Position numbers and translations under genes: made by a program | DNA from: JANNMJ01 sp031397815 | GTDB taxonomy: Bacteria; Bacteroidota; Bacteroidia; Cytophagales; Hymenobacteraceae | Length of the DNA stretch: 15,505 nucleotides | Reading direction: 5' to 3' | Assembly: GCA_031397815.1 (NCBI GenBank) | Contig: JANNMJ010000025.1 | Location: 1-15,505, forward strand | Part shown: piece by piece, positions 1-5,998 of the stretch | Layout of the letters: every line of letters begins with the position of its first letter | Position numbering within the stretch: position 1 is the stretch's first letter | The notes under the pieces: model-generated | Told to the model about the DNA's origin: nothing | Database searches by the model: none | The model's input: only the letters and a program-made list of their open reading frames with translations

Positions 1-105
1 CCCCCAACCCCCCCAAAACAGCCAAAAAACCCCCACCAAACACAAAACCGCCCGGTTTGCTAAAAATTCCAACGGGGGCCGTCCCTATCTATCAGAACGA
101 AAAAA
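1..105. other. C/A-rich tract downstream of mscS
   Basis: The first ~50 bases of the plus strand are almost only C and A, with C-runs of 5, 7 and 5. The minus strand, which is the mscS coding strand, is therefore G/T-rich here. No ORF or convincing terminator stem is visible. The only palindrome is a very short AACCG/CGGTT pair near 47-58. The window edge prevents seeing what lies beyond. Confidence 0.5.
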
Positions 106-954
106 CTACTCGTTCACCACGAACATCCGCGCTTTCGGCCCCTGCACACCGTCCTTAGCGAACTGCTTGGCGATGTTTTCGTGCACGAAATAGTAAGTAT
201 CCCAGTAAGTAGCGGCGTTGGTCCAGACGCGCACATCGAAATGGATGGCGTTCTCAGTGAGCTTCGTGACCAGAATATCGTGCGCGCGGTCGGTCAGCGC
301 CGTGGGGCAGGCATCTACGACGGCTTTGATGGCCGTGCGGATGACATCGACACCGTTTTGGTTACCTGCGGCGAAAACCATATCGACCCGAATCGTCCCA
401 CGCGTCGAGATATTCGTGAGGCTGCTCGTCGAGAGCGGGCCGTTGGGGAGAATGATGGTCTTGTTGTCGGGGGTGATGAGCTTCGTATCGAAGATGTGAA
501 TCGCTTCCACGGTGCCGGTAAAGCCTTGGGCATTAATCAAATCGCCGACGCGGAAGGGCTTGAACACCAGAATCAGCACGCCACCCGCGAAGTTGGCCAA
601 AGAGCCTTGCAGCGCCAGCCCAACCGCCAACCCAGCCGCCCCGATGATGGCAACGAACGAGGTGGTCTGAATACCGAGCGTCGAGGCGATACTCAACATC
701 AGCAGCACCTTCAGCAGTCCGCTGATGAGCGAGAGCAGGAACGGCTGCACATCACGGTCGACGTGACGGCGCGTCATGCCATTCGACAGCAAACGCACGA
801 CCTGACCGATGAGCCAAAGGCCAACGATAAGCGTGATAATCGCCAGCACCACCCGCCCGCCGTACAGCGTGGCGAAGGTGATGAGCTGGTCGTACGTCTT
901 TTCCAGAGAAGTTTGCGCGTGTTCAACTGACAGCGCGGGAGGGGCAACGGGCAT
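106..954 (-). CDS. MscS-family small-conductance mechanosensitive ion channel
   Basis: Predicted inner-membrane channel that opens under membrane tension and releases solutes during hypo-osmotic shock. The 282-residue protein is close to the length of E. coli MscS. Three hydrophobic segments lie at about residues 33-57, 72-92 and 98-131. The third contains the Gly/Ala-rich pore helix GAAGLAVGLALQGSLANFAG (about 105-124), which is nearly the classical MscS pore sequence, followed by FKPFRVGD. The rest forms the cytoplasmic beta and alpha/beta vestibule (PDNKTIILPNGPLS at 162-175). The ATG at 954 gives a short polar N-terminus before TM1, as expected. It stands alone on the minus strand, 249 bp downstream of folK, with an intervening palindromic repeat, so co-transcription is uncertain. 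Family assignment is secure; the exact paralogue is not. Confidence 0.95.
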   Translation of the reverse strand: MPVAPPALSVEHAQTSLEKTYDQLITFATLYGGRVVLAIITLIVGLWLIGQVVRLLSNGMTRRHVDRDVQPFLLSLISGLLKVLLMLSIASTLGIQTTSFVAIIGAAGLAVGLALQGSLANFAGGVLILVFKPFRVGDLINAQGFTGTVEAIHIFDTKLITPDNKTIILPNGPLSTSSLTNISTRGTIRVDMVFAAGNQNGVDVIRTAIKAVVDACPTALTDRAHDILVTKLTENAIHFDVRVWTNAATYWDTYYFVHENIAKQFAKDGVQGPKARMFVVNE

Positions 955-989
955 CGAAATGACAGTAAGCGGTGAAGGGTTAGCCGGAA

Positions 990-1124
990 TTGGCCCTGCA
1001 AGCTAAGCGATTGCCTTACCGGTTTATCAATATTTTCGATGAACCCGGCTTTTCGCTCGGTGAACTCCGCTTTAAAGGTGATGAACGGAATTTGCCGATG
1101 CCGCATAAAGAGCTTGCGAAATAG
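990..1124 (+). CDS. possible small ORF, unrecognised
   Basis: A plus-strand frame between the two minus-strand genes mscS and folK is open from just after a stop at 981-983 to the TAG at 1122-1124. It has TTG starts at 990 (44 residues) or 1011 (37 residues) and no ATG start. The translation includes FINIFDEPGFSLGELRFKGD, a mixed, charged, protein-like sequence. I recognise no family. The third codon position is much less GC-rich than in neighbouring genes, which argues for a decayed or foreign fragment, or for chance. The reverse strand is also open here, as a 5' extension frame overlapping mscS. Treat as hypothetical. Confidence 0.22.
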   Translation: MALQAKRLPYRFINIFDEPGFSLGELRFKGDERNLPMPHKELAK

Positions 1125-1140
1125 GTAGCTAACAGCAAGT

Positions 1141-1183
1141 CTCCCCTCTCCTTTGGAGAGGGGCTGGGGGTGAGGATTCGCGT
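1141..1183 (+). repeat. Dispersed GC-rich palindromic repeat, copy 1
   Basis: The core is a perfect 9-bp inverted repeat, CCCTCTCC-type arms at 1143-1151 and 1155-1163 with a TTT loop, followed by GCTGGGGGTGAGGATTCGCGT. The same 43-bp unit occurs in inverse orientation at 11090-11132 with only two mismatches (positions 14 and 25). Related copies lie at 13185-13220 and 13243-13282. It sits 20 bp past the folK stop codon, so its hairpin could also shape the 3' end of that transcript, although no T-run follows it on the minus strand. Confidence 0.85.
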
Positions 1184-1203
1184 ATCCCCACAGTAAATCT
1201 GCC

Positions 1204-1725
1204 CTATTTCCGCAAATCGAGCCGCTGAACGGGCAGCGGGTCGGGGCAAGCCGCGAGCAGCTCCGTGACGGTTCGGCGCGGGCGACCGGGGACGGTCATC
1301 ATCGGCGCTATCTCGGCGAGCGGTTCCAGCGCGAACCGGCGGGCGGCGAGGCGCGGGTGCGGCAGAATCAGGTCGTCGCCGAACTCGATTTCTAGACCAC
1401 CGAAAATCAGAATGTCGATATCGAGCGTCCGCGCTTGCCACGGCTCGTTGCGCTCGCGGCCCAGCTCGGCTTCTATTTGCAGACAGCACCGCAATAATCC
1501 GAACGGATCGAGCAGCGTCCGGACTTCGAGCGCTTGGTTGAGGTACGGTGGCTGCCCGGCCACGGCGGCCCCGCCCCACGGCGCCGTTTCGTATAGCGCA
1601 CTGACAATCAGCACCTCACCGATGGTCGCGGCGATCCGCACGCGGGCGGCGGCAAGGGTTTCGGGGCGGTCGCCGAGATTGGCGCCCAGCAACAGGAAGG
1701 CGGAATTGGGAGATGGTGGCAACAT
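1204..1725 (-). CDS. folK: 2-amino-4-hydroxy-6-hydroxymethyldihydropteridine diphosphokinase
   Basis: HPPK transfers pyrophosphate from ATP to 6-hydroxymethyl-7,8-dihydropterin, the step before dihydropteroate synthase in folate synthesis; cytoplasmic. The 173-residue product has the family landmarks in order: LLLGANLGDR (11-20), PPYLNQALEV (59-68) for pterin binding, the basic loop LGRERNEPWQART (88-100), the Mg/ATP motif LDIDIL (101-106), and LPHPRLAARRFALEPLAEI (121-139). Length is typical of a monofunctional enzyme, with no fused folB or folP. The ATG at 1725 places the first beta strand near the N-terminus as usual. It diverges from the polyprenyl synthase with 60 bp between start codons. 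On the minus strand, TAGATTCG (1751-1758) resembles the Bacteroidota -7 box TAnnTTTG with one mismatch, but no -33 TTG was seen. Confidence 0.96.
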   Translation of the reverse strand: MLPPSPNSAFLLLGANLGDRPETLAAARVRIAATIGEVLIVSALYETAPWGGAAVAGQPPYLNQALEVRTLLDPFGLLRCCLQIEAELGRERNEPWQARTLDIDILIFGGLEIEFGDDLILPHPRLAARRFALEPLAEIAPMMTVPGRPRRTVTELLAACPDPLPVQRLDLRK

Positions 1726-1785
1726 TTGCGCGAACTTGCGTCTTTTCCGGCGAATCTATCGCCGTCGCCTCCCTTCCTACCGCTG

Positions 1786-2805
1786 ATGAACGCGCCCGTT
1801 TCTGCCCTTCCGCGCTCCTTGGATGCCATTCAGGCGCCAGTAGCCGCCGAGATGGCAGCGTTTGAGCCAAAATTCCGGGCCGCGATGCAGAGCCGCGTCC
1901 GGCTCCTCGACCAAATCATGGGGTATATCGTGCGCCGTAAAGGCAAGCAGATGCGCCCGATGTTCGTGTTCCTAACGGCCCGCCTCTGCCACGGCCCTAA
2001 CACCGAGCTGCCGGAAACCACCTACCGCGGCGCCGCCCTCATTGAGCTGCTCCACACGGCCACGCTCGTCCACGACGATGTCGTCGATGACGCGAACTAC
2101 CGGCGCGGCTTCTTCTCCATCAATGCCCTCTGGAAGAACAAGATCGCCGTCCTCGTCGGCGATTACCTCCTCAGCAAAGGCTTGCTGCTCAGCATCGACC
2201 ACGGCGATTTCAACCTCCTCCAGCTCGTCAGTACCGCCGTGCGCGAGATGAGCGAAGGCGAATTGCTCCAGCTCGAAAAAGCCCGTCGGTTGGATATCAC
2301 TGAGGAAGTTTATTTCGAAGTGATTCGACAGAAAACCGCATCCCTGATTGCCGCTTGCTGCGCCGTCGGGGCCGCTTCTACGGGCGCCGATGCCGCCACC
2401 GTAGCCCGCGCCCACCGTTTCGGCGAGCTGACGGGACTAGCCTTCCAGCTCAAAGATGATTTGTTCGATTACGGCTCCGTCGCGGAAGCTGGTCTGATCG
2501 GCAAGCCCGTCGGCATCGATATCAAGGAGAAAAAACTGACGCTGCCGCTCATTCACGCCCTCAGCAAGGCCGATTGGCTCACCCGTCGCCGCATTCTGCG
2601 CGTATTGAAGAACAACACCGGCAAGCGCGCCGAAATCGACCAAGTGATGACGTTCGTGCGCGAGCAAGGAGGGCTCGAATACGCCGCCGCCCGCATGCGC
2701 GCCCTTTACGAAGATGCGATTCGGGCGCTGAATGAATTTCCGGAATCGGCGGCGCGCCAAGCCCTCGCCGACCTCCTCCGCTACACCATCGAACGCGAGA
2801 AATAG
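1786..2805 (+). CDS. Long-chain polyprenyl diphosphate synthase
   Basis: Trans-isoprenyl diphosphate synthase that extends an allylic diphosphate with isopentenyl diphosphate. In Bacteroidota such enzymes usually make the menaquinone side chain. From the ATG at 1786 the protein has 339 residues; an upstream in-frame TTG at 1726 would add an unlikely Pro/Ser-rich leader. Visible motifs: GKQMRPMFVFLTARL (53-67), the first Asp-rich motif DDVVDD (97-102) followed by RR (106-107), the second Asp-rich motif QLKDDLFDY (221-229), and GKPVGIDIKEKKLTLPL (239-255). Large residues at chain-length positions cannot be interpreted reliably by eye, so hexa-, hepta- or octaprenyl product is open (ispB/hepT type). 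The RDD gene begins 7 bp after its stop, indicating an operon. Confidence 0.94.
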   Translation: MNAPVSALPRSLDAIQAPVAAEMAAFEPKFRAAMQSRVRLLDQIMGYIVRRKGKQMRPMFVFLTARLCHGPNTELPETTYRGAALIELLHTATLVHDDVVDDANYRRGFFSINALWKNKIAVLVGDYLLSKGLLLSIDHGDFNLLQLVSTAVREMSEGELLQLEKARRLDITEEVYFEVIRQKTASLIAACCAVGAASTGADAATVARAHRFGELTGLAFQLKDDLFDYGSVAEAGLIGKPVGIDIKEKKLTLPLIHALSKADWLTRRRILRVLKNNTGKRAEIDQVMTFVREQGGLEYAAARMRALYEDAIRALNEFPESAARQALADLLRYTIEREK

Positions 2806-2812
2806 CCGCCTG

Positions 2813-3292
2813 ATGCTCATCAACCCGCACGACGCCGACCCCTCGGCCACTTGGGAGGTCGCCGGTCACAGCCGCCGCTTCGCCAACCTGTTCTTCGATG
2901 TCGTTTTCCTGAACCTCATCAATGGCGTGCTGCTCACGGGCTTGCGCATGCGCGGCCTGTTCCCGCCCGCCCCCACCGAATTTTCCTCTGATTACCTGTT
3001 ACTTACGACGCTCGTTGGGTTTCCGGTGCAACTCTTCTATTACATCTTCTTCGAGACGCTCCTCTTCCGCACCCCCGGCAAACTCCTGACGGGCACCCGC
3101 GTGATGAGCCTCGACGGCACCGACCCATCGTTCGGTAAAATCATCCTCCGGACCCTAGTTCGGATGGTGCCGTTCGAGCTGCTATCGTTCCTCGGCGGCC
3201 TCAACGAGGGCTGGCACGACAAGTGGACCGGCACCTGCGTCGTCCGCATCCGTCCCGAGGCAGAAGCGTCCGATTCGTCGGATTACGAGTAA
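2813..3292 (+). CDS. RDD family membrane protein
   Basis: Small integral membrane protein of unknown biochemical role; RDD-domain proteins have been linked to ion transport in some bacteria. The chosen ATG at 2813 gives 159 residues and lies 7 bp after the polyprenyl synthase stop; a longer frame from 2732 would overlap that gene and add a non-membrane basic leader. Family signatures: SRRFANLFFDVVF (20-32) with the Arg and Asp of the RDD pattern inside the first hydrophobic segment (about 23-48), a second hydrophobic segment (about 61-84), then RTPGKLLTGTRVMSLDG (86-102) and HDKWTGTCVV (135-144) near the C-terminus. The tail is acidic (EASDSSDYE). Tight spacing suggests co-transcription with the upstream gene; a functional link to isoprenoid synthesis is not shown. 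Confidence 0.88.
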   Translation: MLINPHDADPSATWEVAGHSRRFANLFFDVVFLNLINGVLLTGLRMRGLFPPAPTEFSSDYLLLTTLVGFPVQLFYYIFFETLLFRTPGKLLTGTRVMSLDGTDPSFGKIILRTLVRMVPFELLSFLGGLNEGWHDKWTGTCVVRIRPEAEASDSSDYE

Positions 3293-3373
3293 GAAGCATC
3301 CGCCTAAACCCTACGCAGCCGACGATTTTTTCGTCTCTGAACCGCCAAATCGGGGTTTGAGCTGTTACGGAGC

Positions 3374-3398
3374 CGCGGGTAGTCCCCGCGCCTTTTCT
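3374..3398 (+). promoter_or_regulatory. Leader hairpin just upstream of the oxidoreductase start
   Basis: Arms CGCGGG (3374-3379) and CCCGCG (3385-3390) with a TAGTC loop are followed by CCTTTTCT and then the ATG at 3399. The GC stem plus short T-run looks like a weak intrinsic terminator for the upstream polyprenyl synthase-RDD transcript, or a leader structure limiting ribosome access. The T-run is only four bases, so termination would be partial at best. Confidence 0.4.
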
Positions 3399-3923
3399 AT
3401 GATTTGCATTGTCTCCGGCACGAACCGTCCGCGCTCTACTACGCGGCAAATCGCCGACCTCTACGCCTCGCTGCTCCAAGCGCACGGCGCCCCCTACACC
3501 TTACTGGATTTAGCCGAGCTTCCGGCCGATTTCACGCAGTCGGCGCTCTACGGCCAAACGGGTAAGAACCCCGCTTTCAACCTCTTAGCCGACCGCGCCG
3601 CCGCCGCCGATAAGCTCGTCTTCATCGTGCCCGAGTACAATTACTCGTTCCCCGGCGTCCTGAAAGCGTTCATCGACGGCCTGCCGTACCCCGGTGGCAT
3701 TCGGCAGAAAAAAGCCGCGCTAGTCGGCTTGGGCGCAGGCACCACCGGCGCCGCCGTAGCCCTCAGCCACCTGACCGACGTACTCAATTACCTCGGCACC
3801 ACCGTCTTAGCCAACAAGCCCCGCCTCGCCAACATCGACCAGCATTATCAGGATGGGATGTTCCTGAAACCGCTGTACCGGGAATTGCTTGAAGAGCAGG
3901 TGAAGCAGTTGTTGGTGTTTTGA
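3399..3923 (+). CDS. NADPH-dependent FMN reductase family oxidoreductase
   Basis: Flavodoxin-like FMN-binding reductase, probably cytosolic, passing electrons from NAD(P)H to small acceptors such as quinones, chromate or azo compounds; the natural substrate cannot be told from sequence. From the ATG at 3399 it has 174 residues, typical for the family. Motifs: the first strand and phosphate loop MICIVSGTNRPRSTT (1-15), binding the FMN phosphate, and PEYNYSFPGVLKAFID (78-93), the highly conserved isoalloxazine-contacting loop, followed by KKAALVGLGAGTTG (104-117). An upstream TTG at 3357 would place 14 non-conserved residues before the first strand, so ATG 3399 is preferred. It is 106 bp after the RDD gene, with a hairpin in between, so it may be transcribed separately. 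Confidence 0.93.
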   Translation: MICIVSGTNRPRSTTRQIADLYASLLQAHGAPYTLLDLAELPADFTQSALYGQTGKNPAFNLLADRAAAADKLVFIVPEYNYSFPGVLKAFIDGLPYPGGIRQKKAALVGLGAGTTGAAVALSHLTDVLNYLGTTVLANKPRLANIDQHYQDGMFLKPLYRELLEEQVKQLLVF

Positions 3924-4055
3924 TTTAGGGGAGATGTGAGGGATGTGGGGATGTGGAAATCTTAACCGCGTTGCCCAACCGCGTTCCCCCAATCGTCCAC
4001 GTAATGCCATGCGAACCTCCCAACGGCGGTTGGCGTCAGGCCCTCAACCGCATGC

Positions 4056-4167
4056 GGGCGGGCACAAGGCCACGCCCCCACAGGTGGTTGTGGTCGGTGG
4101 TTTAACCGTTCAGCCACCCGCACCGGGACGGTGCCGGGGACGTATGGGCGCGGCCTTGTGCCCGCCC
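4056..4167. repeat. Large inverted repeat with 22-bp arms
   Basis: Arms at 4056-4077 and 4146-4167 match as reverse complements at 21 of 22 positions (left arm starts GGGCGGGCACAAGGCC). Inside the 68-bp loop is a second perfect hairpin, GCACCG-GGA-CGGTGC (4120-4134). An outer pair GGCGGTTG (4025-4032) and CAACCGCC (4201-4208) roughly shares the centre. There is no ORF and no T-run. It could be a miniature mobile element, a REP-like structure or a folded RNA. Confidence 0.85.
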
Positions 4168-4222
4168 ACCTGTGGCTGGGCGCAACAAACTCCTTGTGCT
4201 CAACCGCCATGCCGTAACCGCG

Positions 4223-4272
4223 TTCCCCACCTAGCCCCTTCGGGGCACCCCTCCCCCTTCGGGGTTGGGGAA
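4223..4272. repeat. Two-hairpin palindromic element
   Basis: Outer arms TTCCCC (4223-4228) and GGGGAA (4267-4272) enclose two hairpins with TTC-type loops: GCCCCTTCGGGGC (4234-4246) and CCCCTTCGGGG (4254-4264). The layout is a three-way-junction-like fold. Composition resembles the CCCCTCTCC-type dispersed repeats in this window, but the sequence is not the same unit. Confidence 0.6.
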
Positions 4273-4296
4273 TCTGATCTGAATGAGCTTCACGCG

Positions 4297-4336
4297 AAAA
4301 CGCCCGACTATCTCACGATAGCCGGGCGTTTTTTGA
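4297..4336. terminator. Bidirectional intrinsic terminator between oxidoreductase and ftsZ
   Basis: Arms 4299-4312 and 4317-4330 form a 14-bp stem with one mismatch and a TCAC loop. The plus strand continues with TTTTTT, and the minus strand ends the stem with TTTT, so the structure can act in both directions. It lies 28-65 bp downstream of the ftsZ stop codon and closes the dcw transcript; it may also stop read-through from the plus-strand genes. Confidence 0.88.
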
Positions 4337-4361
4337 CTTTGATGGTTACCGAAACCGAACC

Positions 4362-5906
4362 TTAGTCCACGTTATCGTGCAGGAAGCGGTTGTCGCCTAG
4401 CAGCTCATTGTCGTCGGTTAGGCTGAAGCGGGAGATTTTGCGCTCGGCACCGGGGGAGGATTGGTCGAGGGCGATGTTACGGCGCAGGTACGCCGGCATA
4501 TCCATCTTCTGCTTGAACTCCTCGCTCGTCACGTCGGCACCGTTTGATAGCTCGCGCAGACGACGGCGACGGTCTTCTGCTTGACCAGCGAAACGCGCTT
4601 CGTCGGGCTGCAAGCCGTTGGGACGGCGCACCAGCGACGGGTCCGGCACGGGGCCGGAACGCGCTGGCGCGGCCGGAACATCCGTCGGCGCCGGAGCCGG
4701 GTAATCGAGGCCGAACGTGGTGACGGCGCGCGGCGCATCGCCCGCTACCGGCGCTTCCGTAGCGCTGGCGGCCACGGCGTAATCGTTCTCCACGACTGGC
4801 TGCGGCATCGGCACGGGAGCAGCCACGGGTGGCGCGGCGGCTACCGTCGCGGCATCGGCCATCACCTGCGCCCCAAACGCATCGAGCTGCGGCGCAGCAG
4901 CACGCGTGCTCGGCCGATTCCCGACGACGCCCGCCTCGCGCGGGAAGCCCGTCGCGATGACCGTCACGCGGATAGCAGCACCCAAATCGGCGTCGATTCC
5001 GTGCCCGAAGATGACTTCGGCTTCCTCGCCCGCCTTCTGCTGGATGTACTCCGTGATTTCGGTCAGCTCATCCATCTCCAGCTCCGCTTCCTCGCCGGAC
5101 ATAATCGAGAGCAGGATTTTCTGGGCGCCGAAGATGTCGGTGTTGTTCAGCAGCGGCGACGACAGCGCTTCTTCAGCCGCCCGCAATGCGCGGTTTTCGC
5201 CTTCCGCCACGGCCGAGCCCATCACGGCGGCGCCCGAGTTCTTCATCACCGTCTTCACGTCCTCGAAGTCGACGTTCACGTCGGCGGTCACGGTGATGAT
5301 TTCGGCGATGGATTTCGCGGCCGTCGTGAGTACGGTGTTGGCTTTCGCGAACGCCGCCCGAATCGGCATCGAGCCGTACATCTCCTTGATCTTCTCATTG
5401 AGAATCACGAGGACCGTATCGCAGCTCTCGCGCATCTCGCGGATGCCGTTTTCGGCGGCTTCCCGCTTCTTCGGCCCCTCGAACTTGTACGGCGCCGTCA
5501 CAATACCGACCGTCAGAATCCCTAGCTCCCGCGCAACCTGCGCGATAACCGGCGCGGCGCCCGTGCCCGTACCACCGCCCATTCCGGCGGTGATGAACAC
5601 CATTTTGGTGCCTTGGTTGAGCAGCTCGCGAATCTCTTCCTTGCTCTCGATGGCGGCCGATTTGCCCCGTTCCGGATTGGCACCCGCGCCAAGGCCTTCG
5701 GTCAGGTTCTCACCAATCGACATTTTGTTCGGCACCGGCGACGCCAACAGCGCTTGCCGGTCGGTGTTGCAAACCACGAACTCAACGTCCTTGATGCCTT
5801 GGTTGAACATGTGGTTCACGGCATTAGAACCGCCCCCGCCAACGCCGATCACTTTGATGATCGAAGTGGACTGCTTGGGAATATCGAATTTGTAGGAAGA
5901 AGCCAT
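4362..5906 (-). CDS. ftsZ: Cell division protein FtsZ
   Basis: Tubulin-like GTPase that polymerises into the Z ring at midcell and recruits the divisome. The 514-residue protein has GGGGSNAVNHM (23-33), the tubulin signature GGGTGTGAAP (110-119), and the T7-loop region NVDFEDVKTVM (211-221), which completes the GTPase site of the neighbouring subunit. The globular part ends near residue 320; a Pro/Ala-rich linker follows. PAYLRRNIAL (471-480) matches the conserved C-terminal peptide that binds FtsA. About 34 residues follow it, rich in Asp and Asn and ending FLHDNVD, a feature I associate with Bacteroidota FtsZ. ATG at 5906; no clear Shine-Dalgarno. Last gene of the dcw run, 92 bp after ftsA and followed by a strong terminator. 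Confidence 0.99.
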   Translation of the reverse strand: MASSYKFDIPKQSTSIIKVIGVGGGGSNAVNHMFNQGIKDVEFVVCNTDRQALLASPVPNKMSIGENLTEGLGAGANPERGKSAAIESKEEIRELLNQGTKMVFITAGMGGGTGTGAAPVIAQVARELGILTVGIVTAPYKFEGPKKREAAENGIREMRESCDTVLVILNEKIKEMYGSMPIRAAFAKANTVLTTAAKSIAEIITVTADVNVDFEDVKTVMKNSGAAVMGSAVAEGENRALRAAEEALSSPLLNNTDIFGAQKILLSIMSGEEAELEMDELTEITEYIQQKAGEEAEVIFGHGIDADLGAAIRVTVIATGFPREAGVVGNRPSTRAAAPQLDAFGAQVMADAATVAAAPPVAAPVPMPQPVVENDYAVAASATEAPVAGDAPRAVTTFGLDYPAPAPTDVPAAPARSGPVPDPSLVRRPNGLQPDEARFAGQAEDRRRRLRELSNGADVTSEEFKQKMDMPAYLRRNIALDQSSPGAERKISRFSLTDDNELLGDNRFLHDNVD

Positions 5907-5926
5907 TGGAAGTCACGGAGTTACTG

Positions 5927-5963
5927 AAGGGTGGTGAAGCAGGCGCGGCACCCTTCGGAAGGG
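5927..5963 (-). promoter_or_regulatory. Two mutually exclusive hairpins in the ftsA-ftsZ gap
   Basis: AAGGGTG (5927-5933) can pair with CACCCTT (5949-5955). The same CCCTT (5951-5955) can instead pair with AAGGG (5959-5963) across a CGG loop. On the minus-strand transcript the small hairpin forms first and the larger one competes with it about 20 nt before the ftsZ ATG. This could modulate ftsZ translation, or be a chance result of GC-rich sequence. Confidence 0.3.
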
Positions 5964-5998
5964 CGGCGGGGCGCAGTCACACAGCGGCTCAGTTGAGA

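Larger units (their letters stand above)
3924..4296. other. Gene-free, repeat-rich intergenic region
   Basis: The sequence between the convergent oxidoreductase and ftsZ genes has no credible gene; the 140-codon plus frame across it runs into the terminator and the ftsZ 3' end. It starts with a micro-repeat of GATGTG at 3933, 3942 and 3950. Three copies of AACCGCGTT followed by C-rich sequence begin at 3964, 3977 and 4216. Two inverted-repeat blocks (about 4025-4208 and 4223-4272) are described separately. Confidence 0.7.

Noticed and set aside
1141..1163. Palindrome after folK as a strong folK terminator
   Set aside because: On the folK strand the stem is followed by AC-rich sequence (ACTTGCTG), not a T-run, and the same unit recurs at non-terminator sites.
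3943..4365. 140-codon plus-strand ORF across the gene-free region
   Set aside because: It runs through inverted repeats and the bidirectional terminator into the ftsZ stop, and the translation has no protein-like pattern.
4581..5895. Overlapping 314- and 329-codon plus-strand ORFs opposite ftsZ
   Set aside because: Both lie wholly within ftsZ and have compositions typical of antisense reading frames.
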